This document shows, in pieces, positions 10,905 through 21,543 of a stretch of 64,000 bases of DNA. The position numbers were made by a program, and so were the translations under genes. The stretch is from Endomychus coccineus (taxonomy: Eukaryota; Arthropoda; Insecta; Coleoptera; Endomychidae). The stretch spans positions 161,236,388 through 161,300,387 of the forward strand of contig OY294068.1 of assembly GCA_958510875.1 (NCBI GenBank), written 5' to 3'. Below the pieces are notes generated by a model, which ran no database searches, had not been told where the DNA came from, and worked only from the letters and a program-made list of their open reading frames with translations. Numbering within the stretch: the stretch's first letter is position 1; every line of letters starts with the position of its first letter.

Positions 10905-12925
10905 TTAAAGAAGTTCACAGTTCTTTAGATTTCTATGGCCGATGCCGACCGGATATACTACGGCAGGGGTAGGTCACTGAAAATGATGAAGCATTTCGTA
11001 TGCTCTGCATGCCACAAGGTCAGGTGTAGGTAATTAATATTTTGTATAGTTGGATGTTCAACTATAATCACAGACGTAATTTTTTATTTTGTTGTAATAG
11101 CATAATGAAATGATTGCTGAGTTTCACCGCCATCTGTTTTTCGTTAAGCATTGTATTTTCGTATTTTTCGAAGCATTAGCTTATGGTAGCGGCTTCATCT
11201 GTTCTTAGATATTTTCGAAGAAAGAACATCTTAGAGCAATTGATCCTTTTTTGGCCAGTTGTTCCTTCTTTGAGCGAATCGAAGAACGGATGAAGTGATG
11301 ATCAGAAAGCAGATAAGGTTGTTTTCCGATTTTAGGATATAATAGATTATCGTTCTTTCAAGATTACAATTTTCTATGTGATATTAGGTTACATCATAAA
11401 GGTCGAATTGGTTCAAGCGGCAATCCTACGTTCGATGGTTATTTTAAAGTTTGTTTTTATAATGTATTTATGACAATAATAATAAATTGCCTTCATTTTG
11501 TACAAAGTAAAAAATAAATACAATGTAAAAAAGAGGGAGGCGAAGTTTAGCTTATGCTACTCATATTTAACCTCCGACAAAAATAAAATAAAGAAAAAGA
11601 CTGAAAGGAAGTATAATTACTTATCAAATTTTGAACTACCAAGAAAAAAGAGGGAAACACAAAACACTTCCCAAGCTGCAAAATATAGACAACTTTTCTT
11701 TTTGTAAGTCCAGTAGAGTCGATTTAAGTTTACTCTTGAGAAAACATTCTGAACCTGTTTTGAACGCAGGGGGTATAGAATTATATATTTTAACTGCATT
11801 GTAGGTGGAACATCTATTTGACCAAGCAAGACGAAATTTAGGGCAAAAACGGGCTCAAACATATAATTAGTAATATCTTGAGTTCCATTAATCAAAAAAA
11901 GGGCTTCAAAGACTTAAGATACGCATAAAATGATCTTCTATTCGAATACAAATCTTAAATATTATACGAGTCTTCTGACCTGAACATTTCTGAATTTCTT
12001 CCGGACCAAAATTTATTTAAATAGTCTAGTTTCTCTAGTTTACAAGCAAAGTGATTGGATTTTGGATATGTTATAGAGGACGTCAAATTCTTCAATTTGC
12101 ATTCAAATATAAAACATAAAACCAATCATGAAATAGAGATGTGGAAAAAATAAAAATCCCAATTACATAGCGACTGGACTATTGAGTGGTATTGATGTTA
12201 TGTGTCTCAGAACAATTTTCACTAAAAGAAGAAAAATTATGGAAAATTGGTGGTAAATTGCATCGTTTTTCTTCTTATTCCTGTTTTGGTCCTCGTCCAA
12301 TGTGTCAAATTATAGGCTTCTGTGTTCACTGAGTATTATTTTATGGTTATAAGATCAAAAGCCACTATAGTTCTCCGGAAAATCATACTTTTAATTACCC
12401 ATAATTTTGCCAACACCACTGATCTCAAATCACAGACATCCATGTCCAACGTGATACTTGATTACATACCTAGACTATAACAGTATTCGAGGAATTATAT
12501 TATGCTTTCAACGATTTTTGTATCGTCTTTTGATTCCTCAATCACCGCTATAGTGTAGCCATTGTAGGTAGAGGTAAAGTTCTGAAAATAGATAATTCGT
12601 TATGTTAGATTAATACAAGCTTTACGATATTAACATTTTATACCTTCATATTATTGATATATAAAATCAACAAAGGACAGAACAGTTTGTCCCTATCATA
12701 AAGTTCAATATCAAATAACCATTTTCTACTTTCACAGGTTTAAACATATTTTCATGTAATGGACTTTCAGTGAAATACAACATAATGTATTTCTGGTTTA
12801 CAGCCCATTGACAATAACAAAAGTAATAATTATTCAACTAATATTTCAAGCTTGTAAAATACCTACAGATTGCGTATTTCGTAGATGACATTCTGATATT
12901 GAGGTAAAACATGTTAGAATAGGGT
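10905..12925. other. No recognised feature
   Basis: About 2 kb of AT-rich sequence. Short frames at 11498-11707 (lysine-rich) and 11895..11617 show no domain. I saw no repeat I could support. Confidence 0.45.
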
Positions 12926-12931
12926 GGAACA

Positions 12932-13545
12932 ACGGTCGTATATACAGGTCTGGGAACTCGAGGCTGTTTCCTATGTGAGAAGTGAGTCCTCTAAGCGTCA
13001 ACTGTCGCGTAGTACCAAAAGGGTGGCGCATGAGTCTAGGAATGATCTCTGGCACGTATACGACCGTGTTCCCTGGCAACTGTCATTGTTGACTTGAAAA
13101 CACCAGGAATACCGGCGTTTTTAGAAAAAAATTACGAAAGCGTGCATTGCGCCGAAATGCAAAACGGGGTACAAAAGTGTAAAGCAAGAAACTTCTGTTT
13201 TTGAAGTGCCGAAAGATGCGGAAATGCGAAAAAAGTACATGGTTGCGATTCCGAATAGAAATCGTTTTAACGAGGTCTTTTATGTGTGCCAGCATGTATA
13301 GCGAAAAAATGGGAAGTTATTTTTAAGGTGAGTAATACATTTTGACAAGAGTAACAGCTATATCCCTCTCTCAAATCAGAATAGTAAATATTGCGTCAAG
13401 AGAAAAATTATTTTACTTAATGATGTGAATGTTGCCATACTTCCGTCCAAGCGCTAGCTGATGGCTGAGCGAGGGACTAAGAGTTTGGCGACATGTAAGA
13501 GACTCATGTCAAACATAGAATTCCCAGACCTGTATGTACGACCGT
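12932..13545 (+). mobile_element. TIR-bounded element carrying a THAP-domain fragment
   Basis: A 28-bp inverted repeat (12932-12959 and 13518-13545, 26 of 28 matching) starts ACGGTCGTA and continues with ATACAGGTCTGGGAA. A partial inverted copy of CGGTCGTATA also occurs near 13055-13064. Inside is a THAP zinc-finger coding fragment on the plus strand. THAP domains are the DNA-binding domain of P-element and several other transposases, so a short internally deleted derivative of such a transposon is the best reading. No clear target duplication was identified. Confidence 0.6.
13140..13301 (+). pseudogene. THAP-type zinc finger fragment
   Basis: The frame reads CIAPKCKTGYKS, then VFEVPKDAEMRKKYMVAIP, then VCQH and a stop. 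This fits the THAP layout: a C-x4-C pair, the FP-KD block, a run of about 40 residues, then C and H. The last pair is C-Q-H rather than C-x2-H, so one residue seems lost, and a TAG replaces the following hydrophobic residue. No start codon in frame is obvious. It is a non-functional fragment of a transposase or THAP protein. Confidence 0.7.
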
Positions 13546-13763
13546 GGGTGGAACGAAGGAAAATATCTGTCTTAATCATTCTGTCATAGGTGTCAAAGTG
13601 TCTATAGACTGAAGCTGGTTGACCTATTTTGATATTTTCGGGTTCTTCGCGGGTCTCAAAGTATTGACGATTGCAAAAATGTTAGTATTTCTGACAATTC
13701 ACATCGACGTAAAAAAGAAAAAAATTTTGTCACAGCATTCAAATTAATGCTTATTTCAGTAAG

Positions 13764-14560
13764 TTGAATAATGTATCAAAGACTATAGTGATTATTTCAA
13801 TTTATGGTTCCTCATTGGCTATGAAAGTTATAATATTTGAGACAGCTTATGTCTTTGATGACGCGCTCTTATTCAATGACCATTTTGACGGAAGAAAAGA
13901 CCAAATTATAACACCTGTGAAAGAAATCACAGAAGAGCATATTTCTGTGATCAGTGAAACCTGTTCCAGGTACTTGGGGACATAACACCGGAAAGTGGTT
14001 GTGCTTTTCGTAATAAACGTGAATTTTTTTAAACAATATTTTGGTACAGAAGACCCAATTGCAGTTGAATGCGATGGTGCAGTAGTTAATACAGGAGTGA
14101 AAATAGGTGTGATCCGTTTATTAGGAAACTGATTAGGACGTCTTTTGCAGTGGTAAATTTGTTTATTTCACTTTAATGAACCTCTACTGCGATATCTGAT
14201 AAAACAACTAGATGGAAAAACTTCTGGCCCACTTGAATATACAGGTATTATTTTACAACAGCTACAACACTGTGAAACACTTTCTCTTTTGAAATTTGGA
14301 AAAATTACAAGCAATCTTGACCACAGATAATGTGATCTTAGCACAGATCAAAATTACCTCTTTGAAATAGTGTTGACGATTGAATCTGGTGATGTTTCTG
14401 GCTCCCTAGCTTCAAGAAATCCAGGAAAAATTTCTCAAGCACGATGAGTTACCACAGCCAACAGAATTTTCAGACTTTACGTAGCAACTAAATGTCCCTC
14501 GGAATTCCTGTGTATTTAGGATAACTACATTTTGAAAATTTATGCACCAATTTGGTTTCG
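13764..14560 (+). pseudogene. Broken gene of a repetitive, unclassified (probably transposon-derived) family
   Basis: Consecutive frames give FDGRKDQIITPVKEI then EEHISVISETCSRYLG (13880-13980); DPIAVECDGAVVNTGVKIGV (14049-14108); LLKFGKIT and DLSTDQNYLFEI (14294-14370); SRNPGKISQAR, a stop, then VTTANRIFRLYVATK (14411-14494). I associate this order (C-DG-VNTG-K-GVIRLLE, DLSTDQ-YL, NPGK, TTANRI-RLYV) with a repeated protein family common in insect genomes, but I cannot name a domain. At least four stops or frameshifts are visible. The absence of nearby introns fits a mobile origin. Confidence 0.5.
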
Positions 14561-14667
14561 AGTTAAGCTCCAAACTTCTTGAGTTGAAGGTGCAAGAGAT
14601 TCTTTCAAATTAATCTAATCTTGTTAATTTTTATCGGAAAATATATTGAAAATTAAACATCATTGTT

Positions 14668-15415
14668 ATATCTGACTCTCATAGAAGGCGCTAATCACAC
14701 GGTTCGTACCAAGTAGTTTTTGAACACAACTTTTTTGAAGTTAGATTTTCTAATTCAAATTTTAGTTGAAATTAAACATCATTCAATTTTACACGTAAAA
14801 AATACTATTGGTAAAACTCGATATTGTGTACCGTTTTCGGAATATTTTGATTTGAAAATGATGAAGTAATAACTGACGGTGGTATAAAGTACCAATTTAT
14901 TAAAACCAAAAACAATAACATTATTCTTATGCTAAAGTTATCAATTAAACAAAGAATCACAAGAAGAAAATTGAAATAAATTTGAATATAAACATGAAAT
15001 ATTTAATCAGTTAGAGTAAGTGTTCAAAATGTCCTCAGTTTTCACGAATACAGAATTCTATGCTTTTTTCTAAAGAATGCATTATTTTCTCGATGGTTGA
15101 GGATCAACTATGAGGTATCAAAGTTACGTTCAATTCTGTCTTCCAACACTTGACGTGAATTCACCTCTCTAGAATAGACTTTTCCTTAACATACGACAAA
15201 ACTGTGTAGGCCAAAGGATTTAAAACGTAAGATTGATTATTTCATGTTTTCATTCAAATTTATATTAATTTCCTTCTTTTGATTCTTCGTTAGATTAATA
15301 ACTTCACCATTAGAATAATGTTATTGTTCTTGGTTTTTAATAAATTGGTAATTGTTTTTTACTTTATACCAGTATAAACCGTGTAAATTGAGCCCTCTAT
15401 GAGAGTCGGATATAA
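14668..15415. repeat. Foldback repeat with imperfect long arms
   Basis: The left arm is split (14668-14706, then 14877-15010) and matches the reverse complement of 15221-15415. Shared words are CGACTCTCATAGA/TGACTCTCATAGA, CACGGTT, GGTATAAAGTA, CCAATTTATTAAAA, AACAATAACATTATTCT, AAAGTTAT and AAATTTGAATA. The left arm has about 170 extra bases between its parts. The loop (15011-15220) has no coding content. It looks like an old MITE or an inverted pair of one repeat. Confidence 0.65.
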
Positions 15416-15754
15416 AATTAAATTCATACGATGGGTCAGCTTCCAAAACCTGTTCATATAAAATTTCATCACAATGTTGCCAGTAGTTTAGGAATAATCG
15501 TAAAAAATGCGTTTAAAATGTTTTTTTACAACACCCTGTATCTTGAATACGGATGCCATCACAAATATTTTTTCCGAGCAAACCCCAATTAATTTTAAGT
15601 GTTCTACTTATCTCAGCAACGAAGACACGTTTTTTTTTTAAACCCCCTGTATAACACCTTTAAAACTATGATATGATGATGGATATTGACAATTTTGTCC
15701 AGTAACGTGACCATTAGGGGAGAAAATACACTCATCTGTATTCAAGTCAGATTT

Positions 15755-16216
15755 ATACTAAATTAATAAATCAAAGCCCTTGCAAATTCCTACATGCGTC
15801 TTTATAATGTTAAAAGTATATTTTAGATAGAATGCTCAAATATCAATATTCCTAATAAGGTCTTACAACCTTTTCCTATTACCTTATAGATCTTTAACAT
15901 TTGGATAGAAAGTGGATACTTGAACGTTTCATTTTTTGGTTTCAGTCGTATACAGACTTTGTTTGACATGACTTCATATATTAGAAGAAAATTGCTGAGC
16001 ATTGAATTCTTGATACATGTTCATATACTTAAAAATACATTAATGTTTTACAATGTCGATTACTCGTGTTTCTGTTCGTTTCGGCGACGCGGCAGTTTTA
16101 ATTGAAATTGGTGCGATAAGGACGCTTTGTGCTGTTACAATTAGTTTTAAGAAATCGATTAACGATATAATACGTCTTCTGATGATGGTCGTGGGACCGA
16201 AACGAACGCCAATACG
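15755..16216 (+). repeat. Dispersed repeat C, copy 2
   Basis: Inverted relative to copy 1 at 3607-4062, about 11.7 kb away. It contains the same GGTTTCAGTCGTAT block, a frame starting near 15968 that matches the N-terminal part of the copy 1 frame (SYIRRKLLSIEFLI against SYIIRILLRSEFLI), and the same hammerhead-like 3' end. Confidence 0.7.
16173..16216 (+). ncRNA. Hammerhead-ribozyme-like motif, copy 2 (decayed)
   Basis: In order: CGTCTT (16173-16178), CTGATGA, T, stem II GGTC-GTGG-GACC, GAA, ACG-AA-CG, C, C, AATACG (16211-16216). Stem II differs from copy 1 but still pairs: the U-G pair of copy 1 is a C-G pair here. At the cleavage side the expected U16.1 is C (CGCC where CGUC would be expected), and stem I has one mismatch. 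This copy is predicted to be inactive. Confidence 0.5.
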
Positions 16217-16229
16217 AAAATAATAAGCA

Positions 16230-17440
16230 TATGTGTTAGTGTGATATATTTCATATAATTCATACCTGGGCACGAATCATTATTAAAAGTTAAACATAAT
16301 CAAAGTTCCAAAAACCATCTGTCCTAAGATTATTATCAAAGTTATATGTTAGGTATCTCTTTTGTACTTTGTCTTATTTGTTTGAAGAAGCTACTGAATC
16401 GGCACAACTATAGTCACGTTTATTTATTAAGCTAGTGAAAATCGAACTTTCAATAGTTATTTTATTTAAGTTCAGACTGCATTTTCATTAGGTACGTAAT
16501 GGCTGATCCTATCCAATTTTCAATAATTTTTATTCTTAATATTTGTCAATCTGAACTTATTGTTATATGTGATGCCTGGAACTATCACATATATAGTTAA
16601 TAATACTTATCACCAGTTGTTATGATCTGAAATCGTTATTTCCTCTCTAACTGATGTGATAGGGAGTTTCATAAAGGAGTGCTGACTACATCAATCGTTT
16701 AACAATGATTTTACAGTGTCTACATTTAGAGAGGTCGTAAAAGAGTTCCCTGGTGTGACTTATCCGCTATATTCCATTTCCTAAGTCTCTAATATGCTTA
16801 TCCGACGGCGAATACAAATATTAATTTGGATGAACTCGAAGTGCAAACTGTTTTACTACGATACTTTCCTTTGTTTTATCGCGATTCTATATTTGAAGAA
16901 CAAGATGGCGAAATAATAAGTTCCTATAACAATGTCAGAAATTAATTATGTTATGGGATGACACATAAAATGTGACATGCGTGTTAACTTTTATTTTTAT
17001 ACCAAGACATCGTTTTATCTACTACAGTTGAGACGGTTCATCCTTTCTATAGAATTCCGAATATAAGTTTGAGAGAACAAATAATTCAAGAGCTTGGATA
17101 GGCATATCATAAGTTACATATTATGGGATGAATATTATTCATAATATTTCCCTTCATATATGAACATATTCTTAGTGAATAGATCAATATTCAGCGAGGC
17201 ATTAGCGAAGGAGGTATTTGTGAATTATTTACGGTACCTATAATAAACAGATTAGTAGGATCCAAGTGAATACATGATGATAAAATGATATGTAGTCTAC
17301 CTAGCAAGATAGAACATAATGCTATGTATTATCAAATATCCGATTCAGGTAAATATGATGATGATGATAATAATAAGAAGTTCATTCAGTTAAAATAAGT
17401 TGAAAAAGGAACATACCATAATACGAGGGCAAGATGAAAA
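16230..17440. other. No recognised gene; one short Penelope-like tail word
   Basis: AT-rich sequence. ACTATAGTCACGTTTATT near 16408 resembles a word shared by two Penelope-like 3' regions in this window (44895 and 48270), but nothing else of such an element is visible. Confidence 0.4.
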
Positions 17441-17448
17441 TAGTATAC

Positions 17449-17570
17449 TGTACAACAAGTGAGAAAAACGACATATTTCTCACGAGCGCAGAAGTTTGTT
17501 GGCACGAGCCGAAGGCTCGTGCCGCAAATCAAGCGAGTGAGAAATATGTCGTTTTCTCACGAATTGTACA
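17449..17570. repeat. Foldback with two GTGAGAAA/TTTCTCAC dyads, 3' side of the recombinase
   Basis: TGTACAA at each outer end encloses two dyads. One is GTGAGAAA, nine bases, TTTCTCAC; the other is GTGAGAAA, eight bases, TTTCTCAC. The spacers AACGACATA and TATGTCGT are reverse complements over eight bases, so the two dyads are inverted copies with the same asymmetric core. The centre is a perfect 10-bp hairpin, GGCACGAGCC-GAA-GGCTCGTGCC (17501-17523). Arms of 8 bp with an 8-base asymmetric spacer resemble tyrosine-recombinase crossover sites; a plain foldback MITE is the alternative. Confidence 0.75.
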
Positions 17571-17663
17571 TTGCACTTTTTCTACGGATGCGTTGTTTTC
17601 AAGTATTGAAAATTAAAATACATATACAATAATACTTGTACGTCATTAACTCATTTTTATATC

Positions 17664-18834
17664 TTATTTAAAATAGTAATTAACAGTTATATTTGAACTA
17701 TTTTGTAAAGTAATTCCTGGTAGGTTGTTTGGTTTCAACATGTTTTCGGTAATTGAAATATTAGCTGCGGTCGAAGTTGAAGTTGATGGGGAAACGTACT
17801 GAGCTTCCACAGCATTGTTGTGTTCAGGTTCTAATGGCACTGGAGGCTGAATAGATTCTACTATACTTATTGAAATTTTCATTTTGTTAGCTATGGAGTT
17901 GTCGATATATGATTCAGCAACATTGCTGGATTTCCAACCCCCATGGCGTTTTAAAGTTAAAAGATCTGCCCCTGCATTAACTAAAATAGTCGCAGATGAC
18001 CTTCGAAAACAGTGGCCAGTATATAATTCAGGGTTCGGTAATTGCAAAAATTTCGCTATTTCTTTCGCCATGGTGCCAAATTTATTTATCCCCACAGGCT
18101 GTTTCGTACATTTGCTATTTTTGTAATTTAAAAAAAACGTGTTTCATTTGTGCATGGTCGAAGCTTCACATATTTTTTGTAAATTTGGTAGAATTCTCCT
18201 GTGACTGTGAAATTTCTAGGAACCTTGGTTTTAGTATCGGGTAATTTTATTAAAAAGGCCGAATTAAGATCTTCCATGTCATCAATTTTTAATTTTCGAA
18301 GTTCATCACAACGGCATGCCCCTGTAAGGCCAATAGCTAAAGCAGCCTGAAATCAAAACCAAACATTAAATTTCCGATAACAATTTAAAAATTTTCAATT
18401 CATACCTTTATCAGCAAATACTTTTCATCAGGTGCATCTTTAAAAAATTGTTGAATTTCTTCAGAAGTTAATGTTTTTGACTGTTTTGGAACATATTTTC
18501 CAGATTTGCGTTTTAAAAATGCACGTAGTTCTACGTATTTTGATATATCAACACAGTTTTTAATCATTAAGGTACTCCTTAGCATCGAGTACTGAGACCA
18601 TAATGTTGATGATTTCAATCTTCTTGACAACTCTTCAAAATAAACTAACAAGGTATTTTCGGAACAAGAATTTATCTTGGCTTTCATTTTCCAGTCCATA
18701 AAGTTTCTGTAAGCGATTTCATATTTTTCTCTTGATGTGCTTGGTAGCAAATTATTGCAAACATCTATTGCTTTCTGAATAATTTCTGGAGGTGCATTTT
18801 CCGACTCTAAATCTTCGTATTCCATTATATTCAA
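17664..18834 (-). pseudogene. Tyrosine recombinase (Crypton-like), near-intact, one frameshift
   Basis: Exon 1 (18834-18406, 143 codons from ATG) is the N-terminal SAM-like core-binding domain. A 59-base intron (18405-18347) has donor GTATGAATTG and acceptor TTTGATTTCAG, phase 0. Exon 2 starts AALAIGLTGACRCDELRKL, the box with the first catalytic Arg. The frame is lost in a run of eight T at 18129-18136, where one base seems missing, and resumes to the stop at 17664. The second part has GHCFRRSSAT (His and second Arg), LKRHGGW (His) and AESYID (Tyr nucleophile), so the R-H-R-H-Y set is complete. Restored length is about 369 residues. It is flanked on both sides by GTGAGAAA dyads. The single frameshift could be a real lesion or a homopolymer sequencing error. 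Confidence 0.85.
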
Positions 18835-19061
18835 TATTTAATGAATCTGAACTGTTTATATTATAACAAATAACAATAAAACTATTTTCGCTGGGTAAGT
18901 TGACAGCAATAATTATACAGTGCTTCGGTTTTGTTGTTATAGAAACGCCAACAATGGGCTACTTGGTTATTGCACGCGAATCGTCGGCGTAGCGTTGTCA
19001 ACGTGGAGAACGTGTCATATCAATCTGACCAATTCATGACTGACTTGGGTTATCGTGATAA

Positions 19062-19131
19062 CAGTGAGAAATTATTTCTCACTGTGAGAAATTATATCTC
19101 ACTGTATTGTATTTCTCACTGCGTGAGAAAT
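19062..19131. repeat. Three GTGAGAAA/TTTCTCAC dyads, 5' side of the recombinase
   Basis: Bases 19062-19084 are a perfect palindrome, with CAGTGAGAAAT arms around one T. A second dyad (AGTGAGAAA-type to TCTCACT) follows at about 19083-19104. An everted pair, ATTTCTCAC-TGC-GTGAGAAAT, is at 19111-19131. The same words occur at 17449-17570 on the other side of the recombinase, so they probably mark the two ends of one element of about 1.7 kb. Confidence 0.7.
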
Positions 19132-19208
19132 CTTTCGTTTTGAACGTATGAGAGAAGTGGCACATTGTATAGCATCCATAGAAAAGATTTATTTGGTTTC
19201 AACTTATT

Positions 19209-20020
19209 TTATTTCTCAACATAATCCCGTTGAAGACCGATACTTTTCATCCAACGTTTTTCTAATTTTCCGATTCCTTCGAAATAATACAATTTTAGCA
19301 ATTCTTCAAAATAGGCGTTTGTTTCAGCAATGACCTCATCGTTGGAGTCAAATCTCTTCCTGTCCAGCTATTTCTTCAAGTTTGGGAATGGATAAAATCG
19401 CAGGGGGCTAAATCTGGAGAATATGGTGAATGACGAACCTATTCGTAGGACAATTCATGTAATTTTGCCATTACGACTGCGGACCTGTGCGCCAATGCGT
19501 AAAACTGATGGAAGAGAACTTTTGTCTTTGCCAAATGTGGCCGCGTTTGCTTCAAATCTGCGTAGAATCGTGCCAACAGCTCAGCCTATAATATATGCTG
19601 GTGATCCTTCTGACCTTTTCAAGGTAATCGATATGAATGATACTGTGTGCATCTCAAAAAACTGTCGCCATGACTTTGTGGCCGATAAATCCACTTTGTT
19701 TGTTTCGACTTTGGTCTCTGGTGTGATGTGATGAATTTATGTTTCGTCCACGGTTACTAAACGGAGCAAAAAGTCCTTCTTATCGCGCTTGAACATCGCC
19801 TAATACTCCTTTGTAGTGGTCACACGGTGGCGCTTGTTGTGAACAGAGAGCAAATGCGGCACTCATCTGGCAGATACCGTTCTCATACGCAAAATGTTCC
19901 GTACTCGTTCGGTTGAGATGCCCACAGCCTCAGCAATCTCGTCAGCTCGCTGATCGTCCAATATCATACCATGGATTTTATCGATGATTTATCTTTGGCG
20001 TTGTATCCACGATTAGACGT
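19209..20020 (-). pseudogene. mariner transposase, broken
   Basis: Minus-strand frames read, in order from 20020: KGRLIVDTTPKINHRQ; then ISTERVRNILRM and SARWVPHLLSVHNKRHRVTT; FKRDKKDFLLRLVTVDET (first catalytic Asp region); KVMATVF; and finally FDSNDEVIAETNAYFEELLK and GKLEKRWMKSI-L-RDYVEK with the stop at 19211-19209. These are the standard mariner blocks, including the RWxxxIxLxGDYVEK-type C-terminus. Multiple frameshifts and stops are present and the N-terminal helix-turn-helix is missing. No terminal inverted repeats were identified. Confidence 0.8.
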
Positions 20021-20299
20021 CCTTTTTGATTATACTAACACAACGAAAATCAGTAAATCACTTGGGAAAAGTTCATATCGATGGTGAAGAGTCCTCATAA
20101 TGTTTAACAAGCGATGCTTTGGTTTGCGTAATGGTCGAATCTCATTGGTCGAGAAGCCAAGGGATTCTGAAGAAGTTGATCGCGCGGAAGAAGAATTCCT
20201 TGGCGTTTGAAATGCTGAGACTACTTGAATTATCAAATTAATTTCTGTTTGCCTTAAAGAAGGACGCTATGACGTCGCCATTATTAGGGTATTAAACTG

Positions 20300-20640
20300 G
20301 CAGATCAAATATATAAAATGCCAGATCTACGTTCCGACCGTCTGGTCTCACACAGGAGAATAGGCTCGACGTTGTCCTCCTCGAAATACAAACCAAGACT
20401 ATGTATGTCATCGAATTCTCTGCTCCGGAAGAGAAGGACATAGTCTTGAAGGAGGGAGGAATAATGAACAAAGTATCAAGATCTTTTGTTCGAGCTCCGC
20501 ACGCTATACCCAGGCCACAAGGTCGTATTAGTGGTTCTGATCATCGGAGCTTTGGGCAGAATTCGGTCTTCTCTGCGTTCGAACTTGAAGATAACTCCGG
20601 CCCATAAGAGCTGGGCGCAGATCTTGATACACCGCATGCA
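20300..20640 (+). pseudogene. LINE C-terminal domain fragment
   Basis: Two overlapping frames give TMYVIEFSAPEEKDIVLKE and then KYQDLLFELRTLYPGHK (last residues read in the shifted frame), VVLVVLIIGALG and RMQK. I associate the order (VIEFSVPAE-NI, KYQDL--ELR-LY, VVVIGALG) with the C-terminal region of some LINE ORF2 proteins. There is no reverse-transcriptase core next to it on this strand. The assignment rests on motif memory only. Confidence 0.45.
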
Positions 20641-20740
20641 GAAGGGTCAATGAGACTATTTAGGGCACACGATTTGGGAACCTGACTCTACTCACCGACC
20701 GGTGGAAATTAGTAGCTTAGATTAACTGATTTATTTTGGA

Positions 20741-21290
20741 CTAGCAGTCATTTATACCAATCTCAACTTCCAACCATGTTGTAGCCGGAGACGATAATAA
20801 TGTGTCATTTGCATAAGATATATAAGAGAAATTGTGTGAATCACTCACATAAATTATGAACAATAGAGGACCTGAAATGGCGCCTCGGGGCTCACCAATT
20901 GGTACTTTTTTATTTACGCTATATACATTATTTATTTTTATTCTTTGTTTTCCTTCAAGATTGCTCCTCAATAAATTTTGCATTTTTTCCCTTACTCTAT
21001 AATAAGATAGTTAAGAGATCGATATATCATGATTGATGGTGTCCTGGGCTTTCGATAATTCAAAAAATGCAGTCATTATTTCAGCGTCAATGTTTTTATG
21101 TTCATATGTATAATTTGTTATATAGGCAAAAGGATCATTAGTGGGTTAATTTTTCACAAAACCAAATTGGTTATGCAATATCAATTTTTTAGTTAGCAGA
21201 ATAGTGTTCTAGACTATTTTTTCAAAGATCTTCGCTATGGGTATGAGGGAAATTGGTCTGTAATTAGTACATTTGACTTTGTGGCCGTTT
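20741..21290 (-). pseudogene. LINE reverse-transcriptase fragment
   Basis: Minus-strand frames from 21290: RPISLIPIAKIFEK-like block, HNQFGFV block, an AFFELSKAQDTINH block (motif A, FLDLSKAFDT in active enzymes), then EPRGAISGPLLFIIYVSD (motif B, PQGS-LGPLLF) and SYANDTLL (motif C, YADDT) at 20900-20790. The catalytic YADD reads YAND and several stops are present. Both ends are truncated. It lies just downstream of the BEL/Pao element. Confidence 0.7.
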
Positions 21291-21543
21291 ATACTTTCCT
21301 CACTATACTCGTAAAAAGTATATAGTGTTGAATATGTATAGATGGACTGTAGGTATAATATGTTTTTATTGAATATTACAATTCGGTAATATTATAATAC
21401 GTGAACTTCTAAAATACAAATCTTAACTTATTGACAGTTGTTATGACAGTAGTTTATTTAATTTCAAAAACAAAAGAACAATTATTGCTTGATGGAAGTA
21501 ATACTATTTTTAACGCCTCCCATTTGTCGCGTGATTGAACGTT

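Noticed and set aside
17339..17375. Hammerhead core in GATGATGATGATAATAAT-type sequence
   Set aside because: Only a trinucleotide run; no CTGATGA followed by a stem and GAAA.
19423..19731. 102-codon plus-strand frame
   Set aside because: It is antisense to mariner transposase blocks that read correctly on the minus strand.
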